NCBI RefSeq assembly: GCF_000423085.1
Contig: NZ_AUHH01000001.1
Coordinates: 213,337 to 277,336 of the forward strand
Reading direction: 5' to 3'
DNA from: Granulicoccus phenolivorans DSM 17626 = NBRC 107789 = JCM 15570
GTDB taxonomy: Bacteria; Actinomycetota; Actinomycetes; Propionibacteriales; Propionibacteriaceae
DNA: 64,000 nt
A model generated the notes under the pieces. That model was not told where the DNA came from, made no database searches, and worked only from the letters and a program-made list of their open reading frames with translations. Shown here piece after piece: positions 1 to 9,317 of the stretch. The position numbers were made by a program, and so were the translations under genes. The first letter of the stretch is position 1, and each line of letters opens with the position of its first letter.

Positions 1-212
1 GGCGACACCGAGCGCTGCGGGAACAGCGACCCGGGGATCGCGGCGAGCGCGGCCAGGAACAGCAGGGTCAGCGCGGTCCGCATCGCGGTGAGCTGGGTCC
101 AGCAGAACCGCAGCAGTTCCCGCAGCGACAGGCCCGGGGCATCACGGCGGCGGCGCCGATCCGGGGCGGGCTGCTCGACCGGGGTGGCGCGGGTGTCGGT
201 ATCGGTACTCAT
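1..212 (-). CDS. resB: ResB-like cytochrome c biogenesis protein (N-terminal part, runs off the window)
   Basis: Only the first 70 codons are present. The ATG at 212 opens a polar, Arg-rich cytoplasmic head (about 25 residues) followed by a membrane segment containing LRTALTLLFLAALAAIPGSL-type sequence (MRTALTLLFLAALAAIPGS), the usual first helix of ResB/Ccs1. ResB works with a CcsA-type protein in system II cytochrome c maturation, carrying heme across the membrane for attachment to apocytochromes. It starts 18 bases after the ccdA stop and is the next gene of the hemL-phosphatase-tlpA-ccdA-resB run. The family call rests on this short part plus gene order. Confidence 0.8.
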   Translation of the reverse strand, partial: MSTDTDTRATPVEQPAPDRRRRRDAPGLSLRELLRFCWTQLTAMRTALTLLFLAALAAIPGSLFPQRSVS

Positions 213-230
213 CAGTTCAACGCCCACTCA

Positions 231-1007
231 TCAGATCACGACCTGGAAGCCGGCCGCCCAGCTCTTCAGGTACCCCATCACGTAGTCCCACACCCCGGTC
301 AGCATGAGTACGCCCATCAGCACCATCATCGCCCCGCCGACCCTCTGCAACAGGCCCTGATGGCGCCGGACGAACTTCACCACCGGTTGGAAGCGGGTGA
401 AGGCGACCCCGGCGATGATGAACGGGATCCCCAGACCCAGCGCGTAGACGAAGGAGAGCAGGCCGCCCCGGGTCGCCGAGCCCTCGTTGAGGGACATGGT
501 CAGCACCACCGACAGGGTCGGCCCGATGCACGGGGTCCAGCCCAGGCCGAACAGGATGCCCAACAGGGGCGCGGCGGCGACCCCGACCGCGGGCAGCCGG
601 TGGATCCGCAGGTCGCGCTGGCCCAGCGGGATCAGCCCGGCGAAGATCAGCCCGACCAGGATCAGCACGACCCCGAGCACGATCGTCAGCGGCCGGGCCT
701 GGGTCAGCAGCAGTTTGCCGAGGGTGCCGAACAGGGCGCCGGTGGCGACGAAGACCAGCGCGAACCCGAGCACGAACCCGAGCGTCCCCAGCAGCATCCG
801 CCACCGCTTGCCCTCCCCGCGGATCACCTCCGAGGCGCTCATCCCGGAGGCGTAGGACAGATAGCCCGGCAGCAGTGGCAGCACGCACGGGGAGAAGAAG
901 GAGATCAGCCCGGCCAGCGCGGCCACCGGGACGGCGATCAGCAGCGACCCGCTGACCGCCTCGGTGGCCCAGCTGTTCATCGCGATCAGCGGGAGGTCCG
1001 GCGTCAT
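231..1007 (-). CDS. ccdA: CcdA-like thiol:disulfide membrane transporter
   Basis: A 258-residue polytopic membrane protein of the CcdA/DsbD-beta family. It passes reducing equivalents from cytoplasmic thioredoxin across the membrane to keep apocytochrome c cysteines and the TlpA-like partner reduced. The family signature SFFSPCVLPLLPGYLSYASG near residue 40 contains the first redox cysteine, and the partner cysteine lies in the GLGWTPCIGP segment. About six hydrophobic helices are visible, the usual number. Its start overlaps the stop of the upstream thioredoxin gene as ATGA, so the two are probably translationally coupled. Confidence 0.93.
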   Translation of the reverse strand: MTPDLPLIAMNSWATEAVSGSLLIAVPVAALAGLISFFSPCVLPLLPGYLSYASGMSASEVIRGEGKRWRMLLGTLGFVLGFALVFVATGALFGTLGKLLLTQARPLTIVLGVVLILVGLIFAGLIPLGQRDLRIHRLPAVGVAAAPLLGILFGLGWTPCIGPTLSVVLTMSLNEGSATRGGLLSFVYALGLGIPFIIAGVAFTRFQPVVKFVRRHQGLLQRVGGAMMVLMGVLMLTGVWDYVMGYLKSWAAGFQVVI

Positions 1008-1555
1008 TTACCGGCCGCCGTGTCCTCGATGAGGCCGACCAGGGTGGTCTTGTTGACCACCCCGATCACCCGGGCGGCCACCCGGCCCTCGGCGTCGATC
1101 ACCAGCGTGGAGGGGATCCCCGAGGGCGGCAGCTGCCCGGAGAACTCGAGCAGGGTGCGCCCGTCCGGGTCGTGGATGGAGGGGTAGCCGATCCCGAAGC
1201 TGCGCACGAACGCCCGGGCCGGCGCCGGATCGGGGTCGCGGGTGTCGATGCCGATGAAGACGGCCTGATCGGTGGTCGCCTCGTGCGCGGCCTGCAGATC
1301 GGGCGCCTCGGCCCGGCACGGGGCACACCAGGAGCCCCAGACGTTGATCACCACGACCTTGCCCGGCTGGGCGGTGGTCAGTTGTTCCCCGTCCAGCCCG
1401 GTCCCGGTGACCACCGGCGCGGCCTGCCGCTCGGCGACCGGGACCCGGGTGAGCGCGGCGTCCCCGGCGACGAACCCGCCCCCGGTGGCGCGGGCCGAGC
1501 CGCAGCCGGCCAGCAGGAGCAGTACCGGGACCAGCAGCAGGAGCAGTCGCCTCAT
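1004..1555 (-). CDS. TlpA/ResA-like thioredoxin lipoprotein
   Basis: A 183-residue extracytoplasmic thiol-disulfide oxidoreductase. The N-terminus is a lipoprotein signal (MRRLLLLLVPVLLLLAGC) with the lipidated cysteine in LAGC. The thioredoxin active site is WCAPC at about residue 80, preceded by the strand VVVINVWGS, as in ResA/TlpA. Its likely job is to reduce apocytochrome c heme-binding cysteines, using electrons from the adjacent CcdA. ATGA overlaps link it to both the phosphatase gene before it and ccdA after it. The equivalent gene holds the same place in mycobacteria. Confidence 0.9.
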   Translation of the reverse strand: MRRLLLLLVPVLLLLAGCGSARATGGGFVAGDAALTRVPVAERQAAPVVTGTGLDGEQLTTAQPGKVVVINVWGSWCAPCRAEAPDLQAAHEATTDQAVFIGIDTRDPDPAPARAFVRSFGIGYPSIHDPDGRTLLEFSGQLPPSGIPSTLVIDAEGRVAARVIGVVNKTTLVGLIEDTAAGK

Positions 1556-2211
1556 GCCCCGGCCACCAGCTTGCGCTGGGCAGCCCGGTTCGTGGCCGGC
1601 AACAGGTCACGAGCGGGTTCTGCGTAGTCGACCCGGGTGATCCGGCCGTCGACGAAGGTGAAGGAGGTCAGGCTGCACAGCGTCGCCTGGCGCTTGCGCG
1701 GATCGTGCACCGACCGGCGGCCCTCCGCCGCACGCCGGGTGAGCCAGATCGGCAACTGGTGGGACACGATCAGCGCCTCGTGCCCGTCGGCGGCCTCGGC
1801 GGCGTCGTGCAGCGCGGCATTCATCCGGGCGACGATCAGGGCGTACGGCTCCCCCCAGCTGGGGCGCAGCGGGTTGTACAGCTTGGTCAGCACCGACGGA
1901 CGCAGCACCTGGGACAGCTTCCCGGCGAAGGCCTGCCCGGCGAGCCGGTTGCTGGCCTCGATCACCCGCGGATCGGTGATGACATCGACCCGGGGGTGGT
2001 TCGCCGCGACCGGTTCCATGGTTTCCTGGGCGCGCTCCAGCGGGGAACAGCGCAGGTGCACCAGGTCGAAGTCCTTGGTGTACTCCGCCACCCGGGCGGC
2101 CATCTGCCGGCCGAGCGCGGACAGATGGAAGTTCGGCAGACGCTCGTAGAGCACCCCGTCGGGATTGTGCACCTGGCCGTGCCGCAACAGGTGGACCACC
2201 GCAGTCGCCAT
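1552..2211 (-). CDS. Histidine phosphatase family protein
   Basis: A 219-residue phosphoglycerate-mutase-like phosphatase. The phosphohistidine motif LRHGQ lies at about residue 9, and a conserved SHQ (ALIVSHQLPIW) follows near residue 150. The substrate cannot be read from the sequence. It sits 9 bases after hemL and overlaps the tlpA start by 4 bases, so it belongs to the hemL/cytochrome c operon, where a phosphatase of this kind is a conserved actinobacterial neighbour of unknown role. Confidence 0.88.
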   Translation of the reverse strand: MATAVVHLLRHGQVHNPDGVLYERLPNFHLSALGRQMAARVAEYTKDFDLVHLRCSPLERAQETMEPVAANHPRVDVITDPRVIEASNRLAGQAFAGKLSQVLRPSVLTKLYNPLRPSWGEPYALIVARMNAALHDAAEAADGHEALIVSHQLPIWLTRRAAEGRRSVHDPRKRQATLCSLTSFTFVDGRITRVDYAEPARDLLPATNRAAQRKLVAGA

Positions 2212-2220
2212 CGTTTCTCC

Positions 2221-3528
2221 TCAGTACGCCGCCGCCGCAGCCTGGGCGGCCGCAGGCAGGGCATCGACAATACGTGAGATTTCGGCGTCCCCGTGCGCCG
2301 CCGACAGGAACCAGGCCTCGAACGCGCTGGGCGCCAGGTAGACCCCGCGCTCCAGCATCGCGTGGAAGAACGCCCGGTACGCGCCGGTGTGCTGCGCCGC
2401 GGCCGCGGTGTAGTCGGGCACCGCGGCGGCATCGGTGAAGAAGACCGAGAACAGGTTGCCGCTGCGCTGGATCACGTGCGGCACCGAGGCGGCGCTCAGG
2501 GCGGCGGTGACGGCCTCGCGCACGGTGGCCGAGGTGGCATCGAGGCGGGCGTACACCTCCTCGGTGGCCAGCCGCAGCGTGGTCAGCCCGGCGGTGGAGG
2601 CGACCGGGTTCCCCGACAGGGTGCCGGCCTGGTAGACCTCACCGACCGGGGACAGGTGCGCCATCAGGTCCGCGCGGCCGCCGAACGCGGCGGCCGGGAA
2701 CCCGCCGCCCATCACCTTGCCGAAGGTCATCAGGTCCGGCTGCACCCCGTCCAGGCCGTACTGGCCCGAGCGGGAGACCCGGAAGCCGGTCATCACCTCA
2801 TCGGAGACGAACAGCGCCCCGTGGGCGTGGGCGGTCTCGGCGAGGAAGGCGTTGAAGTTCTTGCCGTCGGCACCGACCGCGGGCGGAACCACCCCCATGT
2901 TCCCCGCGGCCGCCTCGGTGATCACGCAGGCGATCCGGTCCCCGTGCTCGGCGAAGGCGGCCAGCACCTGCGCCCGGTCGTTGTAGTCGCACACGATGGT
3001 GTCGGCGGTGGTGGCGGCGGGGACGCCCGGGGTTCCGGGGATCCCCAGGGTGGCGACCCCGGAGCCGGCCTGCACCAGCAACGAATCGACGTGACCGTGG
3101 TAGCAGCCGGCGAACTTCAGCACCATGTCCCGCCCGGTCGCGCCGCGGGCCAGCCGCAGCACCGACATGGTGGCCTCGGTGCCGGAGTTGACCAACCGGA
3201 CCTGCTCGATCGGGGTCCGGGCGATGATCTCCTCGGCCAGCAGGACCTCGGCCTCGGTGGGCGCGCCGTAGCTGGTGCCCTCCGCGGCGGCCCGGCCGAT
3301 CGCGGCGAGCACCTCGGGGTGGGCATGACCGAGCAGCATCGGCCCCCAGGAGCAGATCAGGTCGACGTACTTGTTGCCGTCGACGTCGTAGAGGTAGGGG
3401 CCCGAGGCCCGGGCGATGAAGCGCGGAGTGCCACCGACCGATCGGAACGCCCGCACCGGCGAGTTCACCCCGCCCGGGATGACCTGCTGGGCGCGCTGGA
3501 ACAACTCTTCGGATCGGCTCGTCTGCAC
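2221..3528 (-). CDS. hemL: Glutamate-1-semialdehyde 2,1-aminomutase
   Basis: A 435-residue PLP enzyme converting glutamate-1-semialdehyde to 5-aminolevulinate, the second step of the C5 heme pathway begun by HemA in this window. It opens with the HemL signature [20 protein letters not shown]. The PLP-binding lysine is in [13 protein letters not shown] (about residue 265). The gate-loop and glycine-rich segments are intact and the length is normal. It leads the minus-strand run phosphatase-tlpA-ccdA-resB and is divergent from the rhomboid gene, leaving 65 bases between them for both promoters. Confidence 0.97.
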   Translation of the reverse strand: MQTSRSEELFQRAQQVIPGGVNSPVRAFRSVGGTPRFIARASGPYLYDVDGNKYVDLICSWGPMLLGHAHPEVLAAIGRAAAEGTSYGAPTEAEVLLAEEIIARTPIEQVRLVNSGTEATMSVLRLARGATGRDMVLKFAGCYHGHVDSLLVQAGSGVATLGIPGTPGVPAATTADTIVCDYNDRAQVLAAFAEHGDRIACVITEAAAGNMGVVPPAVGADGKNFNAFLAETAHAHGALFVSDEVMTGFRVSRSGQYGLDGVQPDLMTFGKVMGGGFPAAAFGGRADLMAHLSPVGEVYQAGTLSGNPVASTAGLTTLRLATEEVYARLDATSATVREAVTAALSAASVPHVIQRSGNLFSVFFTDAAAVPDYTAAAAQHTGAYRAFFHAMLERGVYLAPSAFEAWFLSAAHGDAEISRIVDALPAAAQAAAAAY

Positions 3529-3580
3529 GCGTTGAGTGTAGTCGGCCCGGCGCGCGGATTCCTCCCCCGAACCGGGTCAG

Positions 3581-3586
3581 TACCCT
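3581..3586 (+). promoter_or_regulatory. -10 box for a probable leaderless rhomboid transcript
   Basis: TACCCT fits the actinobacterial -10 consensus TANNNT and ends 7 bases before the ATG at 3594, which would put the transcription start at or next to the A of the start codon. The only purine-rich stretch (GAGGGG) is 1 base from the ATG, too close for a ribosome binding site. Both facts favour a leaderless mRNA. No clear -35 box is seen. Confidence 0.45.
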
Positions 3587-3593
3587 GAGGGGC

Positions 3594-4325
3594 ATGTCCG
3601 ACCCCGACCCCGACCCCGCTCCCGTCCCCTCCTCCGAGCCGGCCGCGGCCGCGCCGCAGCGGGGGCGCCCCTGGTTGACCTACACCCTGATGGGTGTGTG
3701 CGTCCTGGTCTGGATCGCCCAGTGGGTGATCCCGGGGTTCACCGAGGCGATCATGTTCATCCCGTTCCTGGGCCGGGCGGAGCCGTGGCGCTTCCTCACC
3801 GCCGCGTTCGGCCATGCCGAGTCCTGGACCCATCTGTTCGGCAACCTGGCCTGCCTGTGGGTGGTGGGGACGCAGTTGGAGCCCTACCTGGGCCGGCTGC
3901 GGTTCGCCTGGCTGTACCTGCTCAGTGCCTTGGCCGGCAATGTCGCCTTCGCCTGGTTGAGCTTCCTGCCCAGCATTGCCGATCTGATCACCGGCACGGT
4001 CTCCAATGGCTGGTTCACCCCGACCCTGGGGGCCTCCGGCGCGGTGTTCGGCCTGTTCGGCGCGCTGTTGGCGGCCTGGCGGGACGCCACCTCGCGGCGC
4101 GGCCTGGTGATCCTGTTGGCGATCAACGCCGGGATCGGCCTGTTGGTGCCCCAGATCGCCTGGCAGGCGCACCTGGGCGGGTTCGTGGTCGGCTGGGCGC
4201 TGGGCATGGTGATGGTCCGACGCCCCCGCGGTGAGGTGTGGTGGCTGCTGCTGATCGGCGCCGCGGTTGCCCTGCTCGGGGCGCTGCGCTACGTGATCGG
4301 CCCCGGTCCGACCAGTCCCCTGTGA
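3594..4325 (+). CDS. Rhomboid family intramembrane serine protease
   Basis: A 243-residue polytopic membrane protease that cuts other proteins inside the bilayer. After a Pro/Asp-rich cytoplasmic head of about 25 residues come six or so hydrophobic helices. The catalytic serine is in the GASGAVFG motif (about Ser148) and the catalytic histidine in AHLGGFVVG (about His193). The HLFGN motif of the second helix is also present. It stands alone on the plus strand inside the heme block, tail to tail with hemB (19 bases apart). The substrate is unknown. Confidence 0.92.
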   Translation: MSDPDPDPAPVPSSEPAAAAPQRGRPWLTYTLMGVCVLVWIAQWVIPGFTEAIMFIPFLGRAEPWRFLTAAFGHAESWTHLFGNLACLWVVGTQLEPYLGRLRFAWLYLLSALAGNVAFAWLSFLPSIADLITGTVSNGWFTPTLGASGAVFGLFGALLAAWRDATSRRGLVILLAINAGIGLLVPQIAWQAHLGGFVVGWALGMVMVRRPRGEVWWLLLIGAAVALLGALRYVIGPGPTSPL

Positions 4326-4344
4326 ACCCGACCAGCCCGGTGAA

Positions 4345-5307
4345 TCAGCCGGCGTACTCCAGCGCCCAGTAGGTGAGGATCATGTCGGCCCCGGCCCGCC
4401 GGATCGAGGTCAGCGTTTCGGCGATGGCCCGCTCGCGCTCGATCCACCCGTTGGCGGCCGCCGCCTCGAGCATGGCGTACTCCCCCGACACGTTGTACGC
4501 CGCGATCGGCAGATCGGTGGTCTCCCGGGCGGCGCGGATCACATCGAGGTAGCCCAGGGCGGGCTTGACCATGATGATGTCGGCACCCTCGGCCTCGTCC
4601 AGGGCGATCTCGCGCAGCGACTCCCGGATGTTGGCCGGATCCTGCTGATAGGTCTTGCGGTCCCCCTGCAGAGAGGAGTCCACCGCCTCCCGGAACGGGC
4701 CGTAGAACGCCGAGGCGTACTTCGCCGCGTACGCCAGGATCACCGTCTCGGCGTGGCCGGAGGTCTCCAGGGCGTCCCGGATCGCGGCGACCTGGCCGTC
4801 CATCATCCCCGAGGGCCCGACCACCCGGGCCCCGGCCTCGGCGTGCAGCACCGCCATCTGCGCGTAGATCTCCACGGTCCGGTCATTGTCGATCGCCCCG
4901 GACTCGGTCAGCACTCCGCAGTGGCCGTGATCGGTGAACTCATCGAGACAGACATCGGTCATCACCGGCAGGGCGTCACCGACCTCGGAACTGATCGCGG
5001 TGACCGCCCGCGGGAGGATCCCGGCGGGGTCCAGCGCCGCCGATCCGGTCGCGTCCTTGTGTTCGGGCAGCCCGAACAGCATGATCCCGCCCAGCCCGGC
5101 GGCAGCGGCCGCCGTGGCGGTCTGGCGCACCGAGTCGAGGGTGTGCTGGACCACGCCCGGCATCGAGGTGATCGGGATCGGTGCGGTGGCCCCTTCCCGG
5201 ACGAAGACCGGCAGGATCAACTGCTGCGGGGCGACGCGATGTTCGGCGACCAGCCCGCGCAGCGCCGCGGTGGCCCGGGTCCGCCGGGGTCGCACGGCCC
5301 GGTTCAT
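4345..5307 (-). CDS. hemB: Delta-aminolevulinic acid dehydratase (porphobilinogen synthase)
   Basis: A 320-residue enzyme condensing two 5-aminolevulinates to porphobilinogen. Both Schiff-base lysine regions are visible: AAKYASAFYGPFR (about residue 195) and MVKPALGYLD (about residue 248). The metal-ligand stretch reads DVCLDEFTDHGHCG: it keeps the first and third cysteines of the zinc-type CxC...C site but has Asp at the second. The start overlaps the hemD stop by 4 bases, so it is translationally coupled as the last gene of the rex-hemACDB run. Confidence 0.96.
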   Translation of the reverse strand: MNRAVRPRRTRATAALRGLVAEHRVAPQQLILPVFVREGATAPIPITSMPGVVQHTLDSVRQTATAAAAAGLGGIMLFGLPEHKDATGSAALDPAGILPRAVTAISSEVGDALPVMTDVCLDEFTDHGHCGVLTESGAIDNDRTVEIYAQMAVLHAEAGARVVGPSGMMDGQVAAIRDALETSGHAETVILAYAAKYASAFYGPFREAVDSSLQGDRKTYQQDPANIRESLREIALDEAEGADIIMVKPALGYLDVIRAARETTDLPIAAYNVSGEYAMLEAAAANGWIERERAIAETLTSIRRAGADMILTYWALEYAG

Positions 5308-6968
5308 GAGCGCCGCCGTCCGGGCTTGCGTTCGCTCGGCCGGGTCACGGCCTGACCCTGCCCGACCAGGGTGTCGCGGCGGGCCGCGGCGAAGTTCGCC
5401 AGCGCGTCGGCGAGCTCGATGGCGCCCGGCTTGGGCGCGATCACATCCACCCGCAGGCCGTGTTCCTCGCAGGTCCGGGCGGTGGCCGGGCCGATCGCGG
5501 CGATCACGGTGGTCGCGTGCGGTTTCCCGGCGATCCCGACCAGGTTGCGGACCGTGGAGGAGGAGGTGAACACGACCGCGTCGAACTTGCCGGTCTTGAT
5601 CGCCTCCCGGGTCGGCGCGGGCGGCGGGGCGGCGCGTACGGTCCGGTACGCGGTGACGTCCTCGACCTCCCAGCCGAGCTTGGTGAGCCCGGCCTTCAGG
5701 GTTTCGGTCGCGATGTCGGCGCGGGGCAGGAAGACCCGGTTGATCGGGTCGAGCACATCGTCATAGGGCGGCCACGCGGCGGCCAGGCCGGCGGCGGAGT
5801 GGTCGTCGGCGGGCACCAGGTCGGGTTCGATCCCCCACGCCTGCAGCGCGCCCCCGGTGGCCGGACCGACCGCGGCGACCTTGAGCCCGGACAGCGCCCG
5901 GGCGTCCAGGCCGAAGTCCTCGAAGCGTTCCCGGACCGCGCGGACCGCGTTCACCGAGGTGAAGGCCACCCATTCGTAGCGGCCCTCGACCAGTCCGCGG
6001 ATGGCGCGCTCCATCTGCTGCGGGCTGCGGGGCGGCTCCACCGAGATGGTCGGCACTTCCTCGGAGTTGGCCCCGTAGGAACGCAGCCGGTTCGCCATCG
6101 GGGCGGCCTGGTCCTTGGTGCGCGGAACCAGCACCCGCCAGCCGAACAACGGCTTGGACTCGTACCACTCCAGGTCCTCGCGATGCTCCACGGCCCGGCC
6201 GATCACCACGTGGGCGGGCTCGGTCGGATCGATCCGGGTCTCCTGGCGTCCCTTCGGGTCGCGGGCCCGGGCGGCGAGGTCCCCCAGGCTGACCTGGAAG
6301 GTGTTCTGCTCGGTGGAGCCGCCGAAGAAGGTGACCAGGCACTGGTCCTCGGCGGGCCGGCCGTTGGTCAGCGCGGCCTCGGCGATCTCCGGGATCAGGC
6401 CGGCGACGGTGGAGATCACCAGGGTTCCGGTGTTGGCCCATTGCGAGGACTGGGCCTTGGTGACCCGTTCGGGGACCGCGACGAAATGGACGCCGGAGGC
6501 GTCGTTGAGCGAGATCCCGGAATATTCGGGGACCGCGGTCAGGCTGGAGACCCCGGGCACCACCTCGAAGTCGATGCCGCCCCGGACGCAGGCGGCGGCC
6601 TCGTCGGCGACGTTGGCGTCCAGGAAGGGATCCCCGGCGACCAGCCGGACGACCCGTCCGCCGTTCTCGCTCAGCTTCAGCACCAGCTTGGCCCGCTGCG
6701 AGGCGGGGGCGGGTTTGCCGGAGGGCTGGCGCGGCGCGACGGTGACCGTGACCCCCTCGGCCAGGCGTACCGCCGGATGTTCGAAGACCGACCGCAGGGC
6801 GTCATTGTCGATCACCACCGCGCTTGCATTCGCAATCGCGTCGACCGCTCCCAGGGTCAACAGGTCGGGATCACCGGGACCGGTTCCGACAAAGATCACT
6901 CGCCCCCGCGCCTGCGGCGCGCTCGGAAGGGCTTGTTCGGGCAGATCCCCCGCCGACGTTGTGCTCAC
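5304..6968 (-). CDS. hemD: Fused uroporphyrinogen methyltransferase-like / uroporphyrinogen-III synthase
   Basis: A 554-residue two-domain protein. The N-terminal half (about 25-270) is a tetrapyrrole methylase fold opening with VGTGPGDPDLLTL, the family's SAM-binding loop. The C-terminal half (about 295-540) is a HemD domain, which cyclises hydroxymethylbilane with inversion of ring D (RVLVPRTKDQAAPMANRLR; TAYRTV; FTSSSTVRNL). This fusion is usual in actinobacteria. I chose GTG 6968: AGAGG lies 5 bases upstream, and the open frame further up is not homologous. hemC ends 85 bases before it. Whether the methylase half is active (siroheme or B12 branch) cannot be told here. Confidence 0.93.
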   Translation of the reverse strand: MSTTSAGDLPEQALPSAPQARGRVIFVGTGPGDPDLLTLGAVDAIANASAVVIDNDALRSVFEHPAVRLAEGVTVTVAPRQPSGKPAPASQRAKLVLKLSENGGRVVRLVAGDPFLDANVADEAAACVRGGIDFEVVPGVSSLTAVPEYSGISLNDASGVHFVAVPERVTKAQSSQWANTGTLVISTVAGLIPEIAEAALTNGRPAEDQCLVTFFGGSTEQNTFQVSLGDLAARARDPKGRQETRIDPTEPAHVVIGRAVEHREDLEWYESKPLFGWRVLVPRTKDQAAPMANRLRSYGANSEEVPTISVEPPRSPQQMERAIRGLVEGRYEWVAFTSVNAVRAVRERFEDFGLDARALSGLKVAAVGPATGGALQAWGIEPDLVPADDHSAAGLAAAWPPYDDVLDPINRVFLPRADIATETLKAGLTKLGWEVEDVTAYRTVRAAPPPAPTREAIKTGKFDAVVFTSSSTVRNLVGIAGKPHATTVIAAIGPATARTCEEHGLRVDVIAPKPGAIELADALANFAAARRDTLVGQGQAVTRPSERKPGRRRS

Positions 6969-7053
6969 ATTGCCTCTTGCCGTAGATGCGCTGATGCGCT
7001 TGGACGTTACTTCACCGAGACCGGCAAATCCAAAAATTGCCCGGATTTGCCGC

Positions 7054-8022
7054 TCATCGGGCGCGCAACTGCGCCAGCGCCCGCTGGGCTGCCGTTTCGC
7101 CGAGTACGCGGGCCTGCGCCATCGGGGCCGACGCACTGAGCTGAACCGCCCGGTCGGGGTCGGTGGTCACACCTGTGCTGGCTACGGTTCTGCCAATAAC
7201 TGCGGTCAGTGTCAAATCGGCACCGGATTCGACGTGGACGCCGACCGGCGCCAGGCAGCCGGCCTCGATCGTTCGCAGGAATTCGCGTTCGGCAGTGACC
7301 CGGGCCCGGGCGAGCGGATCCTCCAGCCGGGCGACCAGGTCGGCGATCTCGCCGGGCTCGTCGCGGATCTCCACCGCCAGCGCACCCTGCCCCGCCGCCG
7401 GGAGCAGCACCGAGACCGGGAGCAGCTCCCACGGCCCGGCGAAGCCGGCGAGGACCTCGGCGCCGGGAGCCCCGGTGAGCCGACCCAACCGGCGCAGCCC
7501 GGCCGCGGCGAGCACGGTGGCATCCACCGTGCCGGTGCGGACCAGATCCAGCCGGGTGTCCACGTTGCCGCGGATCGGGGTGAACTCGAGCCGGGCCCCG
7601 GTGGCCGCGGCGTACCGGGCCAATTGCAGCTGCCGGCGCGGTGACCCGGTGCCCACCCGCAGCGGGGTCTCGCGCGGTGCTGCGGCCAGGCCGGCCAGGG
7701 TGGACCCGATGAGGACGTCGCGGGTGTCCTCGCGGACCGGGACCGCCCCGATCCGCAGTCCCGGGACCGGCGCGGTCGGCAGGTCCTTCATCGAATGCAC
7801 CGCGACGTCGATCCGGCCGCCCAGCAGGCCCTCACGGACGGCGGCGGCGAAGATTCCGGTCCCGCCGATCTGGGTCAGGTGGCGCCGGTCGGTGTCCCCC
7901 TGGGTGTCGATCCCGACCACCTCGACCTCGGCGCCGAGCGCGCGCAGGGCGTCGGCGATGTGTTCGGCCTGGGCGACCGCCAGCGGTGAGCGGCGGGCCC
8001 CGAGGCGGATCCGGGTGGTCAC
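7054..8022 (-). CDS. hemC: Hydroxymethylbilane synthase (porphobilinogen deaminase)
   Basis: A 322-residue enzyme polymerising four porphobilinogens into hydroxymethylbilane. The N-terminal signature IRLGARRSPLAVAQA is intact. The cysteine that carries the dipyrromethane cofactor is in IEAGCLAPVG (about residue 245), and the conserved VHSMKDLP loop is present. The start overlaps the hemA stop by 4 bases. Length is normal. Confidence 0.97.
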   Translation of the reverse strand: MTTRIRLGARRSPLAVAQAEHIADALRALGAEVEVVGIDTQGDTDRRHLTQIGGTGIFAAAVREGLLGGRIDVAVHSMKDLPTAPVPGLRIGAVPVREDTRDVLIGSTLAGLAAAPRETPLRVGTGSPRRQLQLARYAAATGARLEFTPIRGNVDTRLDLVRTGTVDATVLAAAGLRRLGRLTGAPGAEVLAGFAGPWELLPVSVLLPAAGQGALAVEIRDEPGEIADLVARLEDPLARARVTAEREFLRTIEAGCLAPVGVHVESGADLTLTAVIGRTVASTGVTTDPDRAVQLSASAPMAQARVLGETAAQRALAQLRAR

Positions 8023-9290
8023 CGATCGACCTCGCTGACCGCGGTCACGGTCTGGCTGTCCAGCGCGAACAGCTCCCGCAGCGCAGCGGCGTAGTCGGGG
8101 TTGTTCGGGTCGGCGGAGAGCTCCTTGACCCGCACGGTGGGCTGGTGCAGCAGCTTCTCCACCACCCGGCGTACGGTCTGGGCGACCTCGGTGCGCACGG
8201 CCGGGTCCAGCTCCGGGATCCGGGTGTCGAGACGGTTCAGTTCGAGCTCCATCACCTCCGCGGCCATCGTCCGCAGGGCGACCACGGTGGGGGTGACCGC
8301 GGCGGCGCGTCGACTGCCGAGGAAGTCGCTGACCTCGCCGGCGACCAGTTCCCGGGCCGCGGTCACCTGCTGGGCCGAGGCCGCGTCGAAGCCGCCGTGG
8401 ACCAGGCCGTTCAGGTTCACCAGGGTGACCCCGGGCAGGTCGCCGACCTCCTCGGCCACGTCGTTGGGCAGCGCCAGGTCGATGATGCCGCGCAGGGAGG
8501 TGTGCGCGATCCGCTGCGGCCCCAGGGTCAGCGAGCGGGCGCCGGTGCAGGTGACCAGCACATCGGCCGTCCGGATCGCGTCGTCGAGTTCGGTGATCGG
8601 GCGGGCCCGGCCCCCCACCGCGGCAGCGACCCGTTCGGCCTTGGGCAGGGTCCGGTTGACCACGCTCACCCGAGCGCCCAGGGCGGCCACGGTGTGCGCG
8701 GCCAGGGAGGCCATCGAGCCGGCGCCGACCACCACGGCCTCGGTGCCGGCGACCGGGACGCCGAGCATTTCCAGGCGGTCGACCGCGGCGGTGATCAGGG
8801 ACCGGCCGGCCGAGCCGACCTCGGTCTCGGTGTGTACCCGCTTGGCCACCCGCAGGCTCTGTTGGAACAACGAGTTCAGCGCGGTACCGACGGTGCCGGC
8901 CTGCTGGGAGGCGGTCAGTGCTTGCTTGGTCTGCCCCAGGATCTGGTGCTCGCCGACGACCAGGGACTCCAGCCCGGCGGCCATCGAGAAGCAGTGACTG
9001 ACCGCGGCCTCGTCGTAGAAGACCGCGCAGGACTCCTGCACCGCCTCCACCGGTACGCCGACCGCGCTGCTCAACTCGTTGACCACGGTGCCCAGGCCGC
9101 CGTGGAACTTGGTCGGCGCGACGTAGATCTCGGTCCGGTTGCAGGTGGACAGTACCGCCGCTTCGTCGATGTAGGCCGAGTCGGTCAGCGACTGGGCCAG
9201 CTTGGTGACGCCGGTGGGCTCGAGGGTGAACCGGGACAGCACCTCCATCGGTGCGGTCTTGTGGGACACGCTCAGCACGAGGATCGACAC
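8019..9290 (-). CDS. hemA: Glutamyl-tRNA reductase
   Basis: A 423-residue enzyme reducing glutamyl-tRNA(Glu) with NADPH to glutamate-1-semialdehyde, the committed step of C5-pathway heme synthesis. The catalytic cysteine is in VLSTCNRTEIY (about residue 50). The NADPH-binding Rossmann segment AVVVGAGSMASLAA follows in the middle, and a helical dimerisation tail ends the protein. The start is GTG (9288-9290). It lies 27 bases after rex, so it is expected to be controlled by Rex from the upstream operator. Confidence 0.97.
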   Translation of the reverse strand: MSILVLSVSHKTAPMEVLSRFTLEPTGVTKLAQSLTDSAYIDEAAVLSTCNRTEIYVAPTKFHGGLGTVVNELSSAVGVPVEAVQESCAVFYDEAAVSHCFSMAAGLESLVVGEHQILGQTKQALTASQQAGTVGTALNSLFQQSLRVAKRVHTETEVGSAGRSLITAAVDRLEMLGVPVAGTEAVVVGAGSMASLAAHTVAALGARVSVVNRTLPKAERVAAAVGGRARPITELDDAIRTADVLVTCTGARSLTLGPQRIAHTSLRGIIDLALPNDVAEEVGDLPGVTLVNLNGLVHGGFDAASAQQVTAARELVAGEVSDFLGSRRAAAVTPTVVALRTMAAEVMELELNRLDTRIPELDPAVRTEVAQTVRRVVEKLLHQPTVRVKELSADPNNPDYAAALRELFALDSQTVTAVSEVDR

Positions 9291-9317
9291 GGGCGAAAAC
9301 TCCTGATCAGGTGAGGC

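Noticed and set aside
5304..7136. Longer HemD fusion starting at 7136
   Set aside because: The extra 56 codons overlap the end of hemC and look like random Arg-rich sequence; GTG 6968 has a proper ribosome site.
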